Assembly (NCBI RefSeq): GCF_023243115.1
Contig: NZ_CP085081.1
Location: 992,001 to 1,056,000 of the forward strand
Direction: 5' to 3'
Length of the DNA stretch: 64,000 bases
Origin: Sediminicoccus sp. KRV36
Lineage (GTDB): Bacteria > Pseudomonadota > Alphaproteobacteria > Acetobacterales > Acetobacteraceae
Position numbers and translations under genes: made by a program. The notes under the pieces are model-generated. The model did no database searches, was not told the DNA's origin, and saw nothing but the letters and a program-made list of their open reading frames with translations. The first letter of the stretch is position 1. Each line of letters starts with the position of its first letter. Below are positions 46,755 to 55,561 of this stretch, piece by piece.

Positions 46755-47444
46755 ATGTCCGCCACCCAACCCATCGCCGGGCTTCTGCTGTTTCCCGGCA
46801 TGACGCAGCTCGACCTCACCGGCCCCTATGAGGTCATTGCCCGCCTGCCGGGCTGGCGGACCGAGGTGGTGGGCAAGACGATCCACCCGGTGAAGACCGA
46901 TCGCGGCCTGGTCATCACCCCCTCCCTCGCCTTTGCCGAGGCGCCGCAATTCGACCTGCTGATCATCCCCGGCGGCCCGGGCACGGATGACGCGATCCTG
47001 GATGCGGAAACGGTGGAATTCGTGCGCCGCCAGGGGGCGGGTGCGAAGCATATCTTCGGCATCTGCACCGGCAGCCTGTTGCTGGGTGCGGCCGGCCTGC
47101 TGCGCGGCAAGCGCGCCGGCGGGCATTGGGCCGCGCGCGACCTGCTGACGCAATTCGGCGCCGAGGTCAGCGATGCGCGGATGACGCGGGACGGGAATAT
47201 CTACACGGCGGGCGGCGTCACCTCGGGCATCGACATGGCCTTGCAGGTGGTGGCGGATCTCGCCGGCGAGGATGTGGCGATGGGGATCCAGCTGCAGATC
47301 GAATATGACCCGGCACCCCCGTTCAATGCCGGCACGCCCTTCGTGGCGCCGGCGGCGATCGTGGAGCGGGCGCGCCATGCGGGCGCGGCGCGGCGGGCCA
47401 TTCGCGCGGCGGCGGTGGAGAGGGCGGCGGCGCGGTTGGGGTGA
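46755..47444 (+). CDS. DJ-1/PfpI family protein, isonitrile hydratase-like
   Basis: This 229-residue class I amidotransferase-like protein has GLLLFPGMTQLDLTGPYEV near residues 9-27, holding the Asp that isonitrile hydratase InhA uses. The nucleophile elbow HIFGICTGSLLLGAAGLL (Cys near residue 115) has Thr next to Cys, also as in InhA, and AGGHWAARDLL follows. InhA hydrates isonitriles to N-formamides. Other DJ-1 proteins are glyoxalases or transcription-factor domains, but no AraC domain is attached. AGGAGA precedes the ATG. It diverges from the Bug/amidohydrolase pair and ends beside a large inverted repeat. Confidence 0.83.
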   Translation: MSATQPIAGLLLFPGMTQLDLTGPYEVIARLPGWRTEVVGKTIHPVKTDRGLVITPSLAFAEAPQFDLLIIPGGPGTDDAILDAETVEFVRRQGAGAKHIFGICTGSLLLGAAGLLRGKRAGGHWAARDLLTQFGAEVSDARMTRDGNIYTAGGVTSGIDMALQVVADLAGEDVAMGIQLQIEYDPAPPFNAGTPFVAPAAIVERARHAGAARRAIRAAAVERAAARLG

Positions 47445-47454
47445 GGTAGAGGGG

Positions 47455-47551
47455 GCCTCCGGCGGCTGGGGCCTCAGGCCCCAGACCCCATTCCTGGGCG
47501 GTCTCCTCAAACAAACGGGGTCTGGGGCCTGAGGCCCCAGCCGCCGGAGGC
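47455..47551. repeat. 35-bp perfect inverted repeat between convergent genes
   Basis: Arms 47455-47489 and 47517-47551 are perfect reverse complements over 35 bases, separated by 27 bases. Each arm also contains its own palindrome TGGGGCCTCAGGCCCCA, so either one long cruciform or two small hairpins can form. It occupies almost the whole gap between the DJ-1-like gene and the amidohydrolase gene, which ends 4 bases further on, and could terminate both. Confidence 0.95.
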
Positions 47552-47554
47552 TCT

Positions 47555-48592
47555 TCAGACAGAAAGTCGGTAAACCCGCGCTGCCGTGCCGGAGAACAGC
47601 GCCGTCCGTTCGCTCGCACTGGCGGCGGTGGCCAGGCGCTTGAAGGCGTTCCACAGCACCGGATAGCTGCACATGCCCTTATCCACCGGGAAGTTGCTCT
47701 CGAACATGCAGCGCTCGGCGCCGAAGGCCTCGATGCAGGTCTCGATCGCCGGGCGCCAGGCCTCGGCCAGGATGATCGAACTTGGCGGCATGGGCTGCTG
47801 GTGGAAAGCATAGCCGCCCACATCCATCGCCAGCCCGCCCAGCTTCATCATCACATTGGGGCAGCCCGCCAGCGCCGTGACCGAGGCGCGCCATGCCGCG
47901 AAGACATCCGCCCGCCGATAGGGCGAAAGGCCGATCGGCCCGCCGCAATGATTGACGATCAGCGTCACCTCCGGCACCGCCCGCGCCACCGCCAGCACCT
48001 GCGCCAGCTGCGGGTGATAGGCCCAGACATCGAGCGTCAGCCCCATCGCGGCCAGGCGCCGCGCGCCCTCGCGGAAGGCGGGCAGCGGCAAGGGGCCGGG
48101 CGGCGGCGATTCGAGATTGCTGCGAATGTTGGGTGCGGCATCCCAGGCGGTGCGGTTGCGCACGCCCCGGAAACGCCCGCCGGCGATGGCCACATGCTCC
48201 TCCAGCAGCGGCACCACGCGATCCCCCAGCGTCAGGTCCACCAGGCCGACAATGCCGGCGCAGGCGCGCGTGGTGGCGGTTTCGGCGGCTTCCGCCACGC
48301 GCGTCATGAAGCGCGTCTCGCCGAGCGGCCGGCGCTCGGGCGGTTCGGTCATGTCGTATTGCGAGCTGCACTGGATGAAGACGGAGGCGCGGATGTCATG
48401 CCCCGTGCCGGCATCGGCCAGGAATTCGGGCAGCAGGTAGCGCTGGTCCGCGTGGTCCCAGATGTGATGGTGCGGATCAATGATCGGCAGGTCAGGCTCC
48501 AGGATCGCCTCGGCATGCTGCGCAAGCCAGGCCTCGCGGATGGCGATGTGGCGCGAGGCGGTCATCGAGGGGGGCGGGATCATGCTCACCAT
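47555..48592 (-). CDS. Amidohydrolase family 2 protein (COG3618)
   Basis: This 345-residue metal-dependent hydrolase has LPIIDPHHHIWDHADQRYLLP (HxH motif) near residues 35-55, GIVGLVDLTLGD, VNHCGGPIG and MFESNFPVDKGMC, whose Asp is the expected catalytic base. Relatives hydrolyse lactones or decarboxylate aromatic acids. The ATG at 48592 lies 7 bases after the stop of a Bug gene on the same strand; an ATG at 48583 is an alternative. Bug receptor and hydrolase are thus co-transcribed, the third such pairing in the window. Confidence 0.87.
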   Translation of the reverse strand: MVSMIPPPSMTASRHIAIREAWLAQHAEAILEPDLPIIDPHHHIWDHADQRYLLPEFLADAGTGHDIRASVFIQCSSQYDMTEPPERRPLGETRFMTRVAEAAETATTRACAGIVGLVDLTLGDRVVPLLEEHVAIAGGRFRGVRNRTAWDAAPNIRSNLESPPPGPLPLPAFREGARRLAAMGLTLDVWAYHPQLAQVLAVARAVPEVTLIVNHCGGPIGLSPYRRADVFAAWRASVTALAGCPNVMMKLGGLAMDVGGYAFHQQPMPPSSIILAEAWRPAIETCIEAFGAERCMFESNFPVDKGMCSYPVLWNAFKRLATAASASERTALFSGTAARVYRLSV

Positions 48593-48599
48593 TGGGGCC

Positions 48600-49589
48600 C
48601 TATTCCAGCCGGATATTGGCTTCGCGCACGAAGGACTGCCATTTGGCGCTCTCGCTGCGGAAGAAGCCGGCGAATTGCTCGGGCGTATTGGGTTCGGCCG
48701 TCAGGTCGCTGGCGCGGAGGGTTTGCTGGAAGGCGGCATCGGCCACGATCTCGTTCAGCAGGGCCGAAAGCCGCTCCACCACCGGGGCCGGCGTGCCGAC
48801 CCGGACGAAGATGCCGTTCCATTCCACGGTGGCGAAGCCGGGCAGCGTCTCCGACAGCGCCGGAAGATCCGGCAGGGCGTTGATGCGCGGGCGCGCGCCG
48901 GTATGGGCCAGGGCGCGCACCTGGCCGTCCCGCACCTGCGCCACGGCGCTGTTCACATTGCCGAAGAACAGCCTGATCTGCCCGGCGATCAGATCGGTCA
49001 GGGCGGGCGCGCCGCCGCGATAGGGGATGTGGTTCGCCTTCACCCCGGCTTGGCGCAGGAACAGCTCCAGCACCAGATGCTGCTGCGAGCCGATGCCGGA
49101 GGAACCGGCGGCGAAATCGCCATCGGCCGCGCGCATCAGCGCGATCAGCTCGGCCACGTTCCGTGCCGGCGAATTCCGCTCGACCAGCACGAGCTGCGGC
49201 ACGGACATGGTCTGGAAGACGGGGATGAATTCGCGCTCCGGCACATGGCGCTGCCCGGCGAACAGCGCGGGGGTGACCGAGATGGGTGTGGCCTGGTTCA
49301 TGATGGTGGTGCCATCGGCGGGCGCCTGGATCAGCGCCTGTTCGCCGATGGTGCCCGTGGCACCGCCGCGGTTTTCCACGATGAAGGGCTGGCCCGTGCG
49401 CTGCGCCAGCGCCTGGGCGTAAAGCCGGCCAACGAGATCGGCCGCGCCGCCGGCCGGCCAGGGCACGATCATGCGCACCGGCCGGTTGGGCCAGGCGGCC
49501 TGCGCGCCAGCGGGTTTGACAAGGGCGGGCGCCACCAGGGCCAGGGGGGCGGCCAGCATGGCGCGGCGCCCCGAACGGAGTTCTTTCAT
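48600..49589 (-). CDS. Bug/TctC family periplasmic solute receptor (operon with COG3618 hydrolase)
   Basis: This 329-residue receptor has signal MKELRSGRRAMLAAPLALVAPALVKPAGAQ, then VRMIVPWPAGGAADLVGRL, ENRGGATGTIGEQALIQAPADG and NHIPYRGGAPALTDLI. The PWPAGG variant and HIPYRGG set it apart from the others. It starts 48 bases downstream of the prolyl oligopeptidase gene on the same strand, so all three genes could be one transcript. The likely partner enzyme is the downstream amidohydrolase. Confidence 0.93.
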   Translation of the reverse strand: MKELRSGRRAMLAAPLALVAPALVKPAGAQAAWPNRPVRMIVPWPAGGAADLVGRLYAQALAQRTGQPFIVENRGGATGTIGEQALIQAPADGTTIMNQATPISVTPALFAGQRHVPEREFIPVFQTMSVPQLVLVERNSPARNVAELIALMRAADGDFAAGSSGIGSQQHLVLELFLRQAGVKANHIPYRGGAPALTDLIAGQIRLFFGNVNSAVAQVRDGQVRALAHTGARPRINALPDLPALSETLPGFATVEWNGIFVRVGTPAPVVERLSALLNEIVADAAFQQTLRASDLTAEPNTPEQFAGFFRSESAKWQSFVREANIRLE

Positions 49590-49636
49590 TCTGGGTATCC
49601 TCCCGAAGACACGCCCATCATGGGGCGGCGGCGCGC

Positions 49637-51700
49637 TCAGGCCAATGGCGCTTCCCAGCCGATGGCCCGGCGCAGGAAAGCGGCCCCCAATGCGGCGAAG
49701 CTCGCCGCCTCGCCATTGTCGGTCGCGACACCATGGCCGCCGGCGCCGGGTTCATGGAACAGCGCGGGATAGCCCATGGCCTGCAGTTTCGCGGCCATCT
49801 TGCGGGCATGGCCCGGATGCACGCGGTCATCCCGCCGGCGCGTCGCCAGCAGGATGGGCGGATAGGTCCGCCCAGGCTCGGCCACGTGATAGGCCGAGAA
49901 ATGCTGGATGAACTCCCAATCCTGCGGCACCGCGGGGTCGCCATATTCGGCGATCCAGCTGGCACCGGCCAGCAACTGCGGGAAGCGGCGCATGTCGATC
50001 AGCGGCACGGTGCAGAACAGCGCGCCGAAACGCTCGGGATAGCGCGTCAGCATATTGGCGATGAGCAGCCCGCCATTGGAGCCGCCTTCGGCGGCGATCC
50101 GCCCCGGCCGGGTCACGCCGCGGCGCACCAGATCGGCCGCGACGGCGGCGAAGTCATCATGCGCCAGATGCCGCTTCTCGCGCAGCGCCGCCTCATGCCA
50201 GCGCGTGCCGAACTCACCCCCGCCGCGGATATTGGCGACGACGCTGGTGCCGCCCTTCTCCAGCCAGAGCTTGCCGATGACGCCCTGGTAGCCGGGCAGG
50301 CGCGAGATGCGGAACCCGCCATAGCCGCCCAGATGCACCGGCGCCTCGCCCGTCAGTCCGGCCGGGCCGGTCTGCACATAGGGGATGCGCTCGCCATCCA
50401 CCGAGATCGCCTCATGCCGCGTGACGACGAGGCCCTGCGCGTCAAAGGCGGGTGAGGCCTGCTTCAGCAGGGCGGGTGTCGCGAGCTGCGTGCTGGTGAG
50501 CAGGAGGGCGGGCGGTTGCAGCGGGTCCTCGCGCTGGATCAGCAGCGTGCCGTCCGATTCCTCCTCCTCCATGTCCAGCGACCAGAGATGCGCCACGCCG
50601 ATCTGCGGCAGGCCCGGCAAGCTGGCCTGGCTCCAGCCTTCGGGCGTGGGGGTCAGGATGATGAAGACCGGGCGCAATTCATCCAGCCCCGCGACGACCA
50701 GCCGCCCATCGCACCAGAAGAAGCCCGAGAGCGCGCGGCGCGGCGCGGGCATCGAGAGCACGGTGAAAGCGCGCCCCCCCGCCAGGAAGGCATCCAGGCG
50801 GATCGCCAGCAGCGTATCGGCCGCATGGCCCAGCCAGGGGCTGCGCGGCCGCACGATGAGCCAGCCGCGCGACCAGCGGGCTTCCGCATCGCCGGGCAGG
50901 TCCAGCCGGTGCCGTGGCCCCGAGAGATCGCCGAGATGGGTGTCCGTGGCGAAGAAGCTGGGCTTCCGGAAGAAGACCAGCCGGCCCGGTACCTCGCGGT
51001 CCACATCGCCCCAGATGGCCATGTCCGCGTCATCCCCGGCGAAGATCACGCGCGCCTGGCCCGGCGCCTCGCCGCGCTGCCAGAGCCGCACGCAGCGGGC
51101 ATAGCCGGCGCGGGTGGCCATGCCCTCGCCATGCGCCGAGGAGAGCAGCAGCCGGTCCTGATCGAGCCAGACCATGCCCCCCTTGGCGGCCGGCAGGACG
51201 AAGCCATCCGGCACGAAGCTGCGGGTTTCGAGATCGAATTCGCGCAACACCACCGCATCGCCGCCCCCGGGCGAGAGATGCAGCATGGCGCGCGCATGCG
51301 TGCCCGGCAGTGTGATGGCGCCGAACCAGATCCAATCCTCGCCCTCGGTTGCCGCCAGGGCGTCGAGGTCGAGCAGGATCTCCCAGTCCGGCGTCGGGCC
51401 GCGATAGGATTCGAGGCTGGTGCGGCGCCAGATGCCGCGCGGCTGCGCCGCATCCTGCCAGAAATTATACAGATGCCGGCCGCGCCGGGTGACCTGGGCG
51501 AGCTTGTCCGGCCGGTCGAGCAGGGCTTTCACCGCAGCGCGATCGGCTTCGAACCGCGCATCAGCGAGGCGCGCCAGCGTGGCGGCGTTCTGGGCGTTGA
51601 CCCAGGCGAGGGCGGCCTCACCGTCGATTTCCTCGAGCCAGAGCCAGGGGTCGTCATCCGGTGCGGCGAGGCTGGGGCGGGGGGCGGTGTGTGCGGGCAT
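49637..51700 (-). CDS. Prolyl oligopeptidase family serine peptidase (S9A)
   Basis: This 687-residue cytoplasmic peptidase has an N-terminal DDPWLWLEEIDGEAALAWVNAQN segment typical of S9A and a beta-propeller (about residues 70-420). The hydrolase domain has the nucleophile S541 in AAEGGSNGGLL, Asp in RRRDDRVHPGHARKM and His in GAGGHGVATDNG, a full Ser-Asp-His triad. Such enzymes cut small peptides after proline. The ATG at 51700 is preceded by codons without family character. It lies upstream of the Bug/amidohydrolase pair and downstream of tRNA-Ala, which is on the same strand. Confidence 0.92.
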   Translation of the reverse strand: MPAHTAPRPSLAAPDDDPWLWLEEIDGEAALAWVNAQNAATLARLADARFEADRAAVKALLDRPDKLAQVTRRGRHLYNFWQDAAQPRGIWRRTSLESYRGPTPDWEILLDLDALAATEGEDWIWFGAITLPGTHARAMLHLSPGGGDAVVLREFDLETRSFVPDGFVLPAAKGGMVWLDQDRLLLSSAHGEGMATRAGYARCVRLWQRGEAPGQARVIFAGDDADMAIWGDVDREVPGRLVFFRKPSFFATDTHLGDLSGPRHRLDLPGDAEARWSRGWLIVRPRSPWLGHAADTLLAIRLDAFLAGGRAFTVLSMPAPRRALSGFFWCDGRLVVAGLDELRPVFIILTPTPEGWSQASLPGLPQIGVAHLWSLDMEEEESDGTLLIQREDPLQPPALLLTSTQLATPALLKQASPAFDAQGLVVTRHEAISVDGERIPYVQTGPAGLTGEAPVHLGGYGGFRISRLPGYQGVIGKLWLEKGGTSVVANIRGGGEFGTRWHEAALREKRHLAHDDFAAVAADLVRRGVTRPGRIAAEGGSNGGLLIANMLTRYPERFGALFCTVPLIDMRRFPQLLAGASWIAEYGDPAVPQDWEFIQHFSAYHVAEPGRTYPPILLATRRRDDRVHPGHARKMAAKLQAMGYPALFHEPGAGGHGVATDNGEAASFAALGAAFLRRAIGWEAPLA

Positions 51701-51770
51701 GGGCGGCTTGGCTTTCTGGCGCGTCGCTGCGCCGAATGCCCTTGTGCCGCGCCGGATCGGGGATGTCAGG

Positions 51771-51846
51771 TGGTGGAGCCAGGCGGAATCGAACCGCCGA
51801 CCTCTTGAATGCCATTCAAGCGCTCTACCAACTGAGCTATGGCCCC
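51771..51846 (-). tRNA. tRNA-Ala (anticodon GGC)
   Basis: On the minus strand 76 bases fold into a cloverleaf. The acceptor stem is GGGGCCA/TGGCTCC with one G-U pair, with AGCTCAGTTGGTAGAGC as D-arm and CTTGA/TCAAG as anticodon stem. The loop ATGGCAT places GGC at 34-36, and GGTTCGATTCC is the T-arm. The CCA end is encoded. GGC reads GCC and GCT alanine codons, GCC being the most used in this GC-rich genome. Confidence 0.97.
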
Positions 51847-51999
51847 CCAGGTCACCCCGTCGGGAGTGCGGCCGTATAGCCACCCGGCGCGCGGGCCGCA
51901 ACCCCACCCCCGGGCCCACCGGCGGGAAATTCTCGCGCCCTTTCGCGCGCCACGCCGCGCGGCTAGTTTGATCCTCACCAAATCCAAAGGACGATGATG

Positions 52000-52737
52000 A
52001 TGCGAAAGGTCTATCCGGACGCCACGGCCGCCCTGGCCGGGCTGCTGCGGGACGGGATGGTGATCCATTCCGGCGGCTTCGGCCTCTGCGGCATACCTGC
52101 CCTGCTGATCGACGCCGTGAAGGAATCCGGTGTGAAGGACCTCACCGTCGTCTCGAATAATTGCGGCATTGATGATGTGGGCCTGGGCAAGCTGCTGCGC
52201 ACCCGCCAGATCAAGAAGATGATCGCCAGCTATGTCGGTGAAAACGCCGAATTCGCCCGCCAGTTCCTGGCCGGTGAGCTGGAGATCGAATTCAACCCGC
52301 AAGGCACCCTGGCCGAGCGGATTCGCGCGGGCGGCGCCGGCATCCCCGCCTTCTTCACCAAGACCGGTGTCGGCACCGCCGTCGCCGAGGGCAAGCCGAC
52401 CCAGGTGTTTGATGGCGAGACCTATCTGATGGAGCGCGGCATCGTGGCCGACCTCGCTCTGGTGCACGCCTATATGGGCGATACCGAGGGCAACCTCGTC
52501 TACCGGCGCACCGCGCGCAACTTCAACCCGATGATGGCGACGGCCGCCAAGGTCACGGTGGCGCAGGTGGAGCATCTGGTGCAGCCCGGGCAGATCGACC
52601 CCGACCATGTCATCACCGCCGGCGTCTTCGTGAAGCGCATCGTGGCGCTGCCCGCCGACTACGAGAAGCGAATCGAGAACCGCACCGTCCGTCCGCGCCT
52701 GGCCGCCGCCGGCGCCGGCAGCGACGCCACCGCCTGA
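52000..52737 (+). CDS. scoA: 3-oxoacid CoA-transferase subunit A
   Basis: The alpha subunit binds CoA in succinyl-CoA:acetoacetate CoA-transferase, which activates acetoacetate or 3-oxoacids. The protein starts MRKVYPDATAALAGLLRDGM and has the GGFGLCGIP motif near residue 26, SNNCGIDDVGLGKLL, the ASYVGENAEF block and EFNPQGTLAERIRAGGAGIPAF. There are three ATGs (51994, 51997, 52000); AAAGGA at 51986-51991 gives the last an 8-base spacing, so 52000 is used. Subunit B follows 21 bases later. Together they fit use of 3-oxoacids or ketone bodies, with acsA on the acetate side. Confidence 0.94.
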   Translation: MRKVYPDATAALAGLLRDGMVIHSGGFGLCGIPALLIDAVKESGVKDLTVVSNNCGIDDVGLGKLLRTRQIKKMIASYVGENAEFARQFLAGELEIEFNPQGTLAERIRAGGAGIPAFFTKTGVGTAVAEGKPTQVFDGETYLMERGIVADLALVHAYMGDTEGNLVYRRTARNFNPMMATAAKVTVAQVEHLVQPGQIDPDHVITAGVFVKRIVALPADYEKRIENRTVRPRLAAAGAGSDATA

Positions 52738-52758
52738 TCCGGCAAAAGGAGAACACAC

Positions 52759-53397
52759 ATGCCCTGGACCCGTGACCAGATGGCCGCCCGCGCGGCCGCC
52801 GAACTGGAAGATGGCTTCTACGTCAATCTCGGCATCGGCATCCCGACGCTGGTGGCCAACCACATTCCGCCCGGCATTTCCGTGCAGCTGCAAAGCGAGA
52901 ACGGCATGCTCGGCATCGGCCCCTTCCCCGAGGAAGGGACGGAGGATGCCGACATCATCAATGCCGGCAAGCAGACCGTCTCCATGCTGCCCACCACCAG
53001 CATCTTCAGCAGCGCCGACAGCTTCGCCATGATCCGCGGCGGGCATATCGATCTCTCGATCCTGGGCGCCCTGCAGGTCGCGCAGAATGGGGACCTCGCG
53101 AACTGGATGATCCCGGGCAAGATGGTGAAGGGCATGGGGGGTGCGATGGACCTCGTCGCCGGCGTCAAGCGCGTCATCGTGCTGATGGAGCATACGGCGG
53201 GCGGCAAGCCCAAGCTGCTCAAGGCCTGCGAATTGCCGCTGACCGGCCAGCGCGTGGTGGACATGGTGGTGAGCGAGCTTGCGGTGTTCCGCATTGACCG
53301 GCGCGGCGATGCGGGGATGACGCTGGTGGAACTCGCCCCCGGTGTCAGCCTGGAGGAATTGCGCGCCAAGACGGCGGCGGAGTTCCAAGCCGCCTGA
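52759..53397 (+). CDS. scoB: 3-oxoacid CoA-transferase subunit B
   Basis: The 212-residue beta subunit supplies the catalytic Glu, visible in [15 protein letters not shown] (SENG motif) near residue 49. It also has [16 protein letters not shown] near 22-37 and [21 protein letters not shown] near 98-118. AAAGGAG lies 8 bases before the ATG. It pairs with subunit A just upstream to make the functional heterodimer, acting through a glutamyl-CoA intermediate. Length fits the family (about 210). The next gene starts 13 bases after its stop, so read-through transcription into the GTPase is possible. Confidence 0.95.
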   Translation: MPWTRDQMAARAAAELEDGFYVNLGIGIPTLVANHIPPGISVQLQSENGMLGIGPFPEEGTEDADIINAGKQTVSMLPTTSIFSSADSFAMIRGGHIDLSILGALQVAQNGDLANWMIPGKMVKGMGGAMDLVAGVKRVIVLMEHTAGGKPKLLKACELPLTGQRVVDMVVSELAVFRIDRRGDAGMTLVELAPGVSLEELRAKTAAEFQAA

Positions 53398-53410
53398 TGC
53401 GGCCCGGCGC

Positions 53411-54844
53411 GTGACCTGGCTGCGCCGCTACTGGCTTGAACTGACGCTGGCCACGCTGCTGGCGCTGCCCTGGCTGTCGCTGTTCGGCCTGGGCTTCCTG
53501 TGGCTCTGGCAAAACGCCCGCGTCCTGGAATGGGCGCTGGCGGCGGCGGCGCTGGGCATCCTGGGCGTGCCGCTGCGCATCATGGTTCGCCGCCGCGCCG
53601 AGCGGCGAATCGCGCAGATGCGCGCCTCGGATGATTTCCCCGAAGCCGCCTGGAACGCCGAGGAGGCCGAGGCCTGGGGCAAGATCCAGGCCTTCGCCGC
53701 CCGGGCCGAGCCGCTCGATTTCGACGATCGCGCCCGGGTGGAGGCGCTGGCCTGGGAATCGATCGAGCTGGTCGCCCGGCACTTCCACCCCGAATTGCCC
53801 GACCCCATGGCCCGGGTGACGCTGCCCGAAGCCCTGCTGCTGACCGAGCAGGTGGCCGGGCGGCTGCGCCGCTGGGTGGTGCAGTGGCCTGGCGCGTCGC
53901 GCCTGCGGATCAGTGACGCGCTCTGGCTGCAGCGCATGGTGGACCGCTACGGCGCCGGGGCGCGGGCGGTCTATAACATCGGCGAGACGGTGTATCGGCT
54001 GGGCCGCATGCTGAACCCGCTCCAGGCCGCGGCGCAGGAGGCGGCGCGCTATGCCGCCGGCACCACCGGCAGCTTCCTGGGCGAAAACATGCGCCGCAAG
54101 GCCACCACGCAGCTGATCCAGGAGACCGGCCGGGCGGCGATTGACCTGTATTCGGGCCGGCTGCGGCTGTCCTCCATGGAGCTCGCGGCCCTGGCCCGCG
54201 CCGATGCGGCCGAGGCCGAGCCGGAGGCGCCGCTGCGGCTGCTGCTGGCCGGCCAGGCGGGGGCCGGGAAGAGCACGCTGCTGAACACGCTGGCGGGAAC
54301 GCCGCGGGCCAGGCCTGGCAGCCGCTACATCCGTGAGCACCGGGTGGAAGCCCCCGGCCGCCCGGCGCTGAACATCGTTGACATGCCGCCACTGACCCGT
54401 GCCGGCCCCTTCCTGCGCGAGGCCGTCCGGGCCGACATGATCCTCTATGTCGCGGCGGCAGATGCGGCGGACCGCGCGCTGGACCTCGCGGCGCTGGAAG
54501 CGCTGCGCGGCTGGGCCGGCCAGCAATCGCGCCACCGGCCGCCGCCCTTGCTGGTGGCGATGACGCGCCACGACCTCGCCCCCGATGCCTCGCCCGAGGC
54601 GCTGGCCCAGGAATTCCTGGTGCCGGAGGAATCCGTGATCCCGCTGGCGCTGCCCACCGGGGAGCTCGAACCCCTCTGGCGCGCCATCCTGGCCGGGCGG
54701 GATGCCGCACGACTGTCGCGGCATGAGCGCCTGCTGCGGGAGGCCGCCGCCCCCGGCTTGCGGGCCGAGGCGGGCCAGGTTCTCCGGGGCGGCTGGGGCG
54801 CGATCCGCGCCCTGCTGCGCCGCGCTGATCCTCCCGGAAAATAA
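53411..54844 (+). CDS. Membrane-anchored P-loop GTPase-like protein
   Basis: This 477-residue protein has two hydrophobic segments at about residues 10-32 and 36-55, then a helical region. A GTPase domain follows with G1 GQAGAGKSTLLNTL near residue 281 and DMPPL where DxxG would stand. TRHD lies in place of the NKxD guanine motif, so nucleotide specificity may be altered. It resembles the dynamin/Era-type GTPases annotated as 50S-ribosome-binding or YcjX-like, but I cannot assign a role. The start is taken as GTG at 53411, 13 bases after scoB; no strong ribosome site is visible. atpH follows 125 bp downstream. Confidence 0.72.
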   Translation: MTWLRRYWLELTLATLLALPWLSLFGLGFLWLWQNARVLEWALAAAALGILGVPLRIMVRRRAERRIAQMRASDDFPEAAWNAEEAEAWGKIQAFAARAEPLDFDDRARVEALAWESIELVARHFHPELPDPMARVTLPEALLLTEQVAGRLRRWVVQWPGASRLRISDALWLQRMVDRYGAGARAVYNIGETVYRLGRMLNPLQAAAQEAARYAAGTTGSFLGENMRRKATTQLIQETGRAAIDLYSGRLRLSSMELAALARADAAEAEPEAPLRLLLAGQAGAGKSTLLNTLAGTPRARPGSRYIREHRVEAPGRPALNIVDMPPLTRAGPFLREAVRADMILYVAAADAADRALDLAALEALRGWAGQQSRHRPPPLLVAMTRHDLAPDASPEALAQEFLVPEESVIPLALPTGELEPLWRAILAGRDAARLSRHERLLREAAAPGLRAEAGQVLRGGWGAIRALLRRADPPGK

Positions 54845-54969
54845 AGGCTTGCGGGCTTTGCGATTCCGAGGCCGCGCTTGGTTGCGGTGCGGAAAAGCCT
54901 ATGGTAGAGCCCGCTGCCTTGCCAGGATGCCCTTGGCGGCTAACCCCAGGAACAGGACCGGGAACCCAG

Positions 54970-55560
54970 GTGGCTGCCGAAACCATTTCCTCGAACGCGC
55001 ATCACATCGGCGGTATCGCCGAACGCTACGCGTTGGCCCTTCTGAGCATCGCCGATGATGCCCGCCCCACCGAGCCCGGCGCGATGGACCGCATCGCCGC
55101 CGATATCGAGGGGCTGTACTCCGTTTACCGGAACGACGCCGATTTCCGCGCCTTCCTGGCCGATCCGCGCCGCGGTGCCGCCGAGCAGCAGAAGGCGATC
55201 TTCGCCATCATCGAAAGCTCCGGCATCGGCGATGAGGTCCGCAAGCTGATGGGCGTGATGATCGCCAATCGCCGCCTCAGCCAGTTTCCGGCCGTGGCCG
55301 CCGCCTTTGGCGCCAAGCTGGCCGAACGGCGGGGCCAGCAGGTGGCGCAGGTCACCACGGCCTTCCCGCTGACCGATACGCAGCGCGCGCAGATCGTGGC
55401 GCGGCTGACCGAAGGCGGCTTTTCCGGCGTCAAGCTGGCCGAGACGGTGGATAACGCGATCCTGGGCGGGCTGATCGTCCGCATCGGCTCGCGGCTTTAC
55501 GACAACAGCCTGAAATCGAAACTGCAGCGTTTGCAATATGCCATGAAGGGAGCCGCCTGA
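54970..55560 (+). CDS. atpH: ATP synthase F1 subunit delta
   Basis: Delta connects the F1 head to the b-subunit stator. The 196-residue product has [16 protein letters not shown] near residue 17, the central helical region, and the C-terminal [23 protein letters not shown] found in delta subunits. The start is GTG at 54970, the first start codon giving the conserved N-terminus. It opens the five-gene F1 operon; the F0 genes are elsewhere, as is usual in alphaproteobacteria. The atpA ATG lies at 55562, one base after the stop. Confidence 0.94.
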   Translation: MAAETISSNAHHIGGIAERYALALLSIADDARPTEPGAMDRIAADIEGLYSVYRNDADFRAFLADPRRGAAEQQKAIFAIIESSGIGDEVRKLMGVMIANRRLSQFPAVAAAFGAKLAERRGQQVAQVTTAFPLTDTQRAQIVARLTEGGFSGVKLAETVDNAILGGLIVRIGSRLYDNSLKSKLQRLQYAMKGAA

Positions 55561-55561
55561 G

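Noticed and set aside
44106..47444. 1112-codon open frame on the plus strand
   Set aside because: Only the last 229 codons form a real gene (46755-47444, DJ-1 family). The rest is the antisense of the amidohydrolase and Bug genes and is rich in Arg/His/Gly, as expected of high-GC shadow frames.
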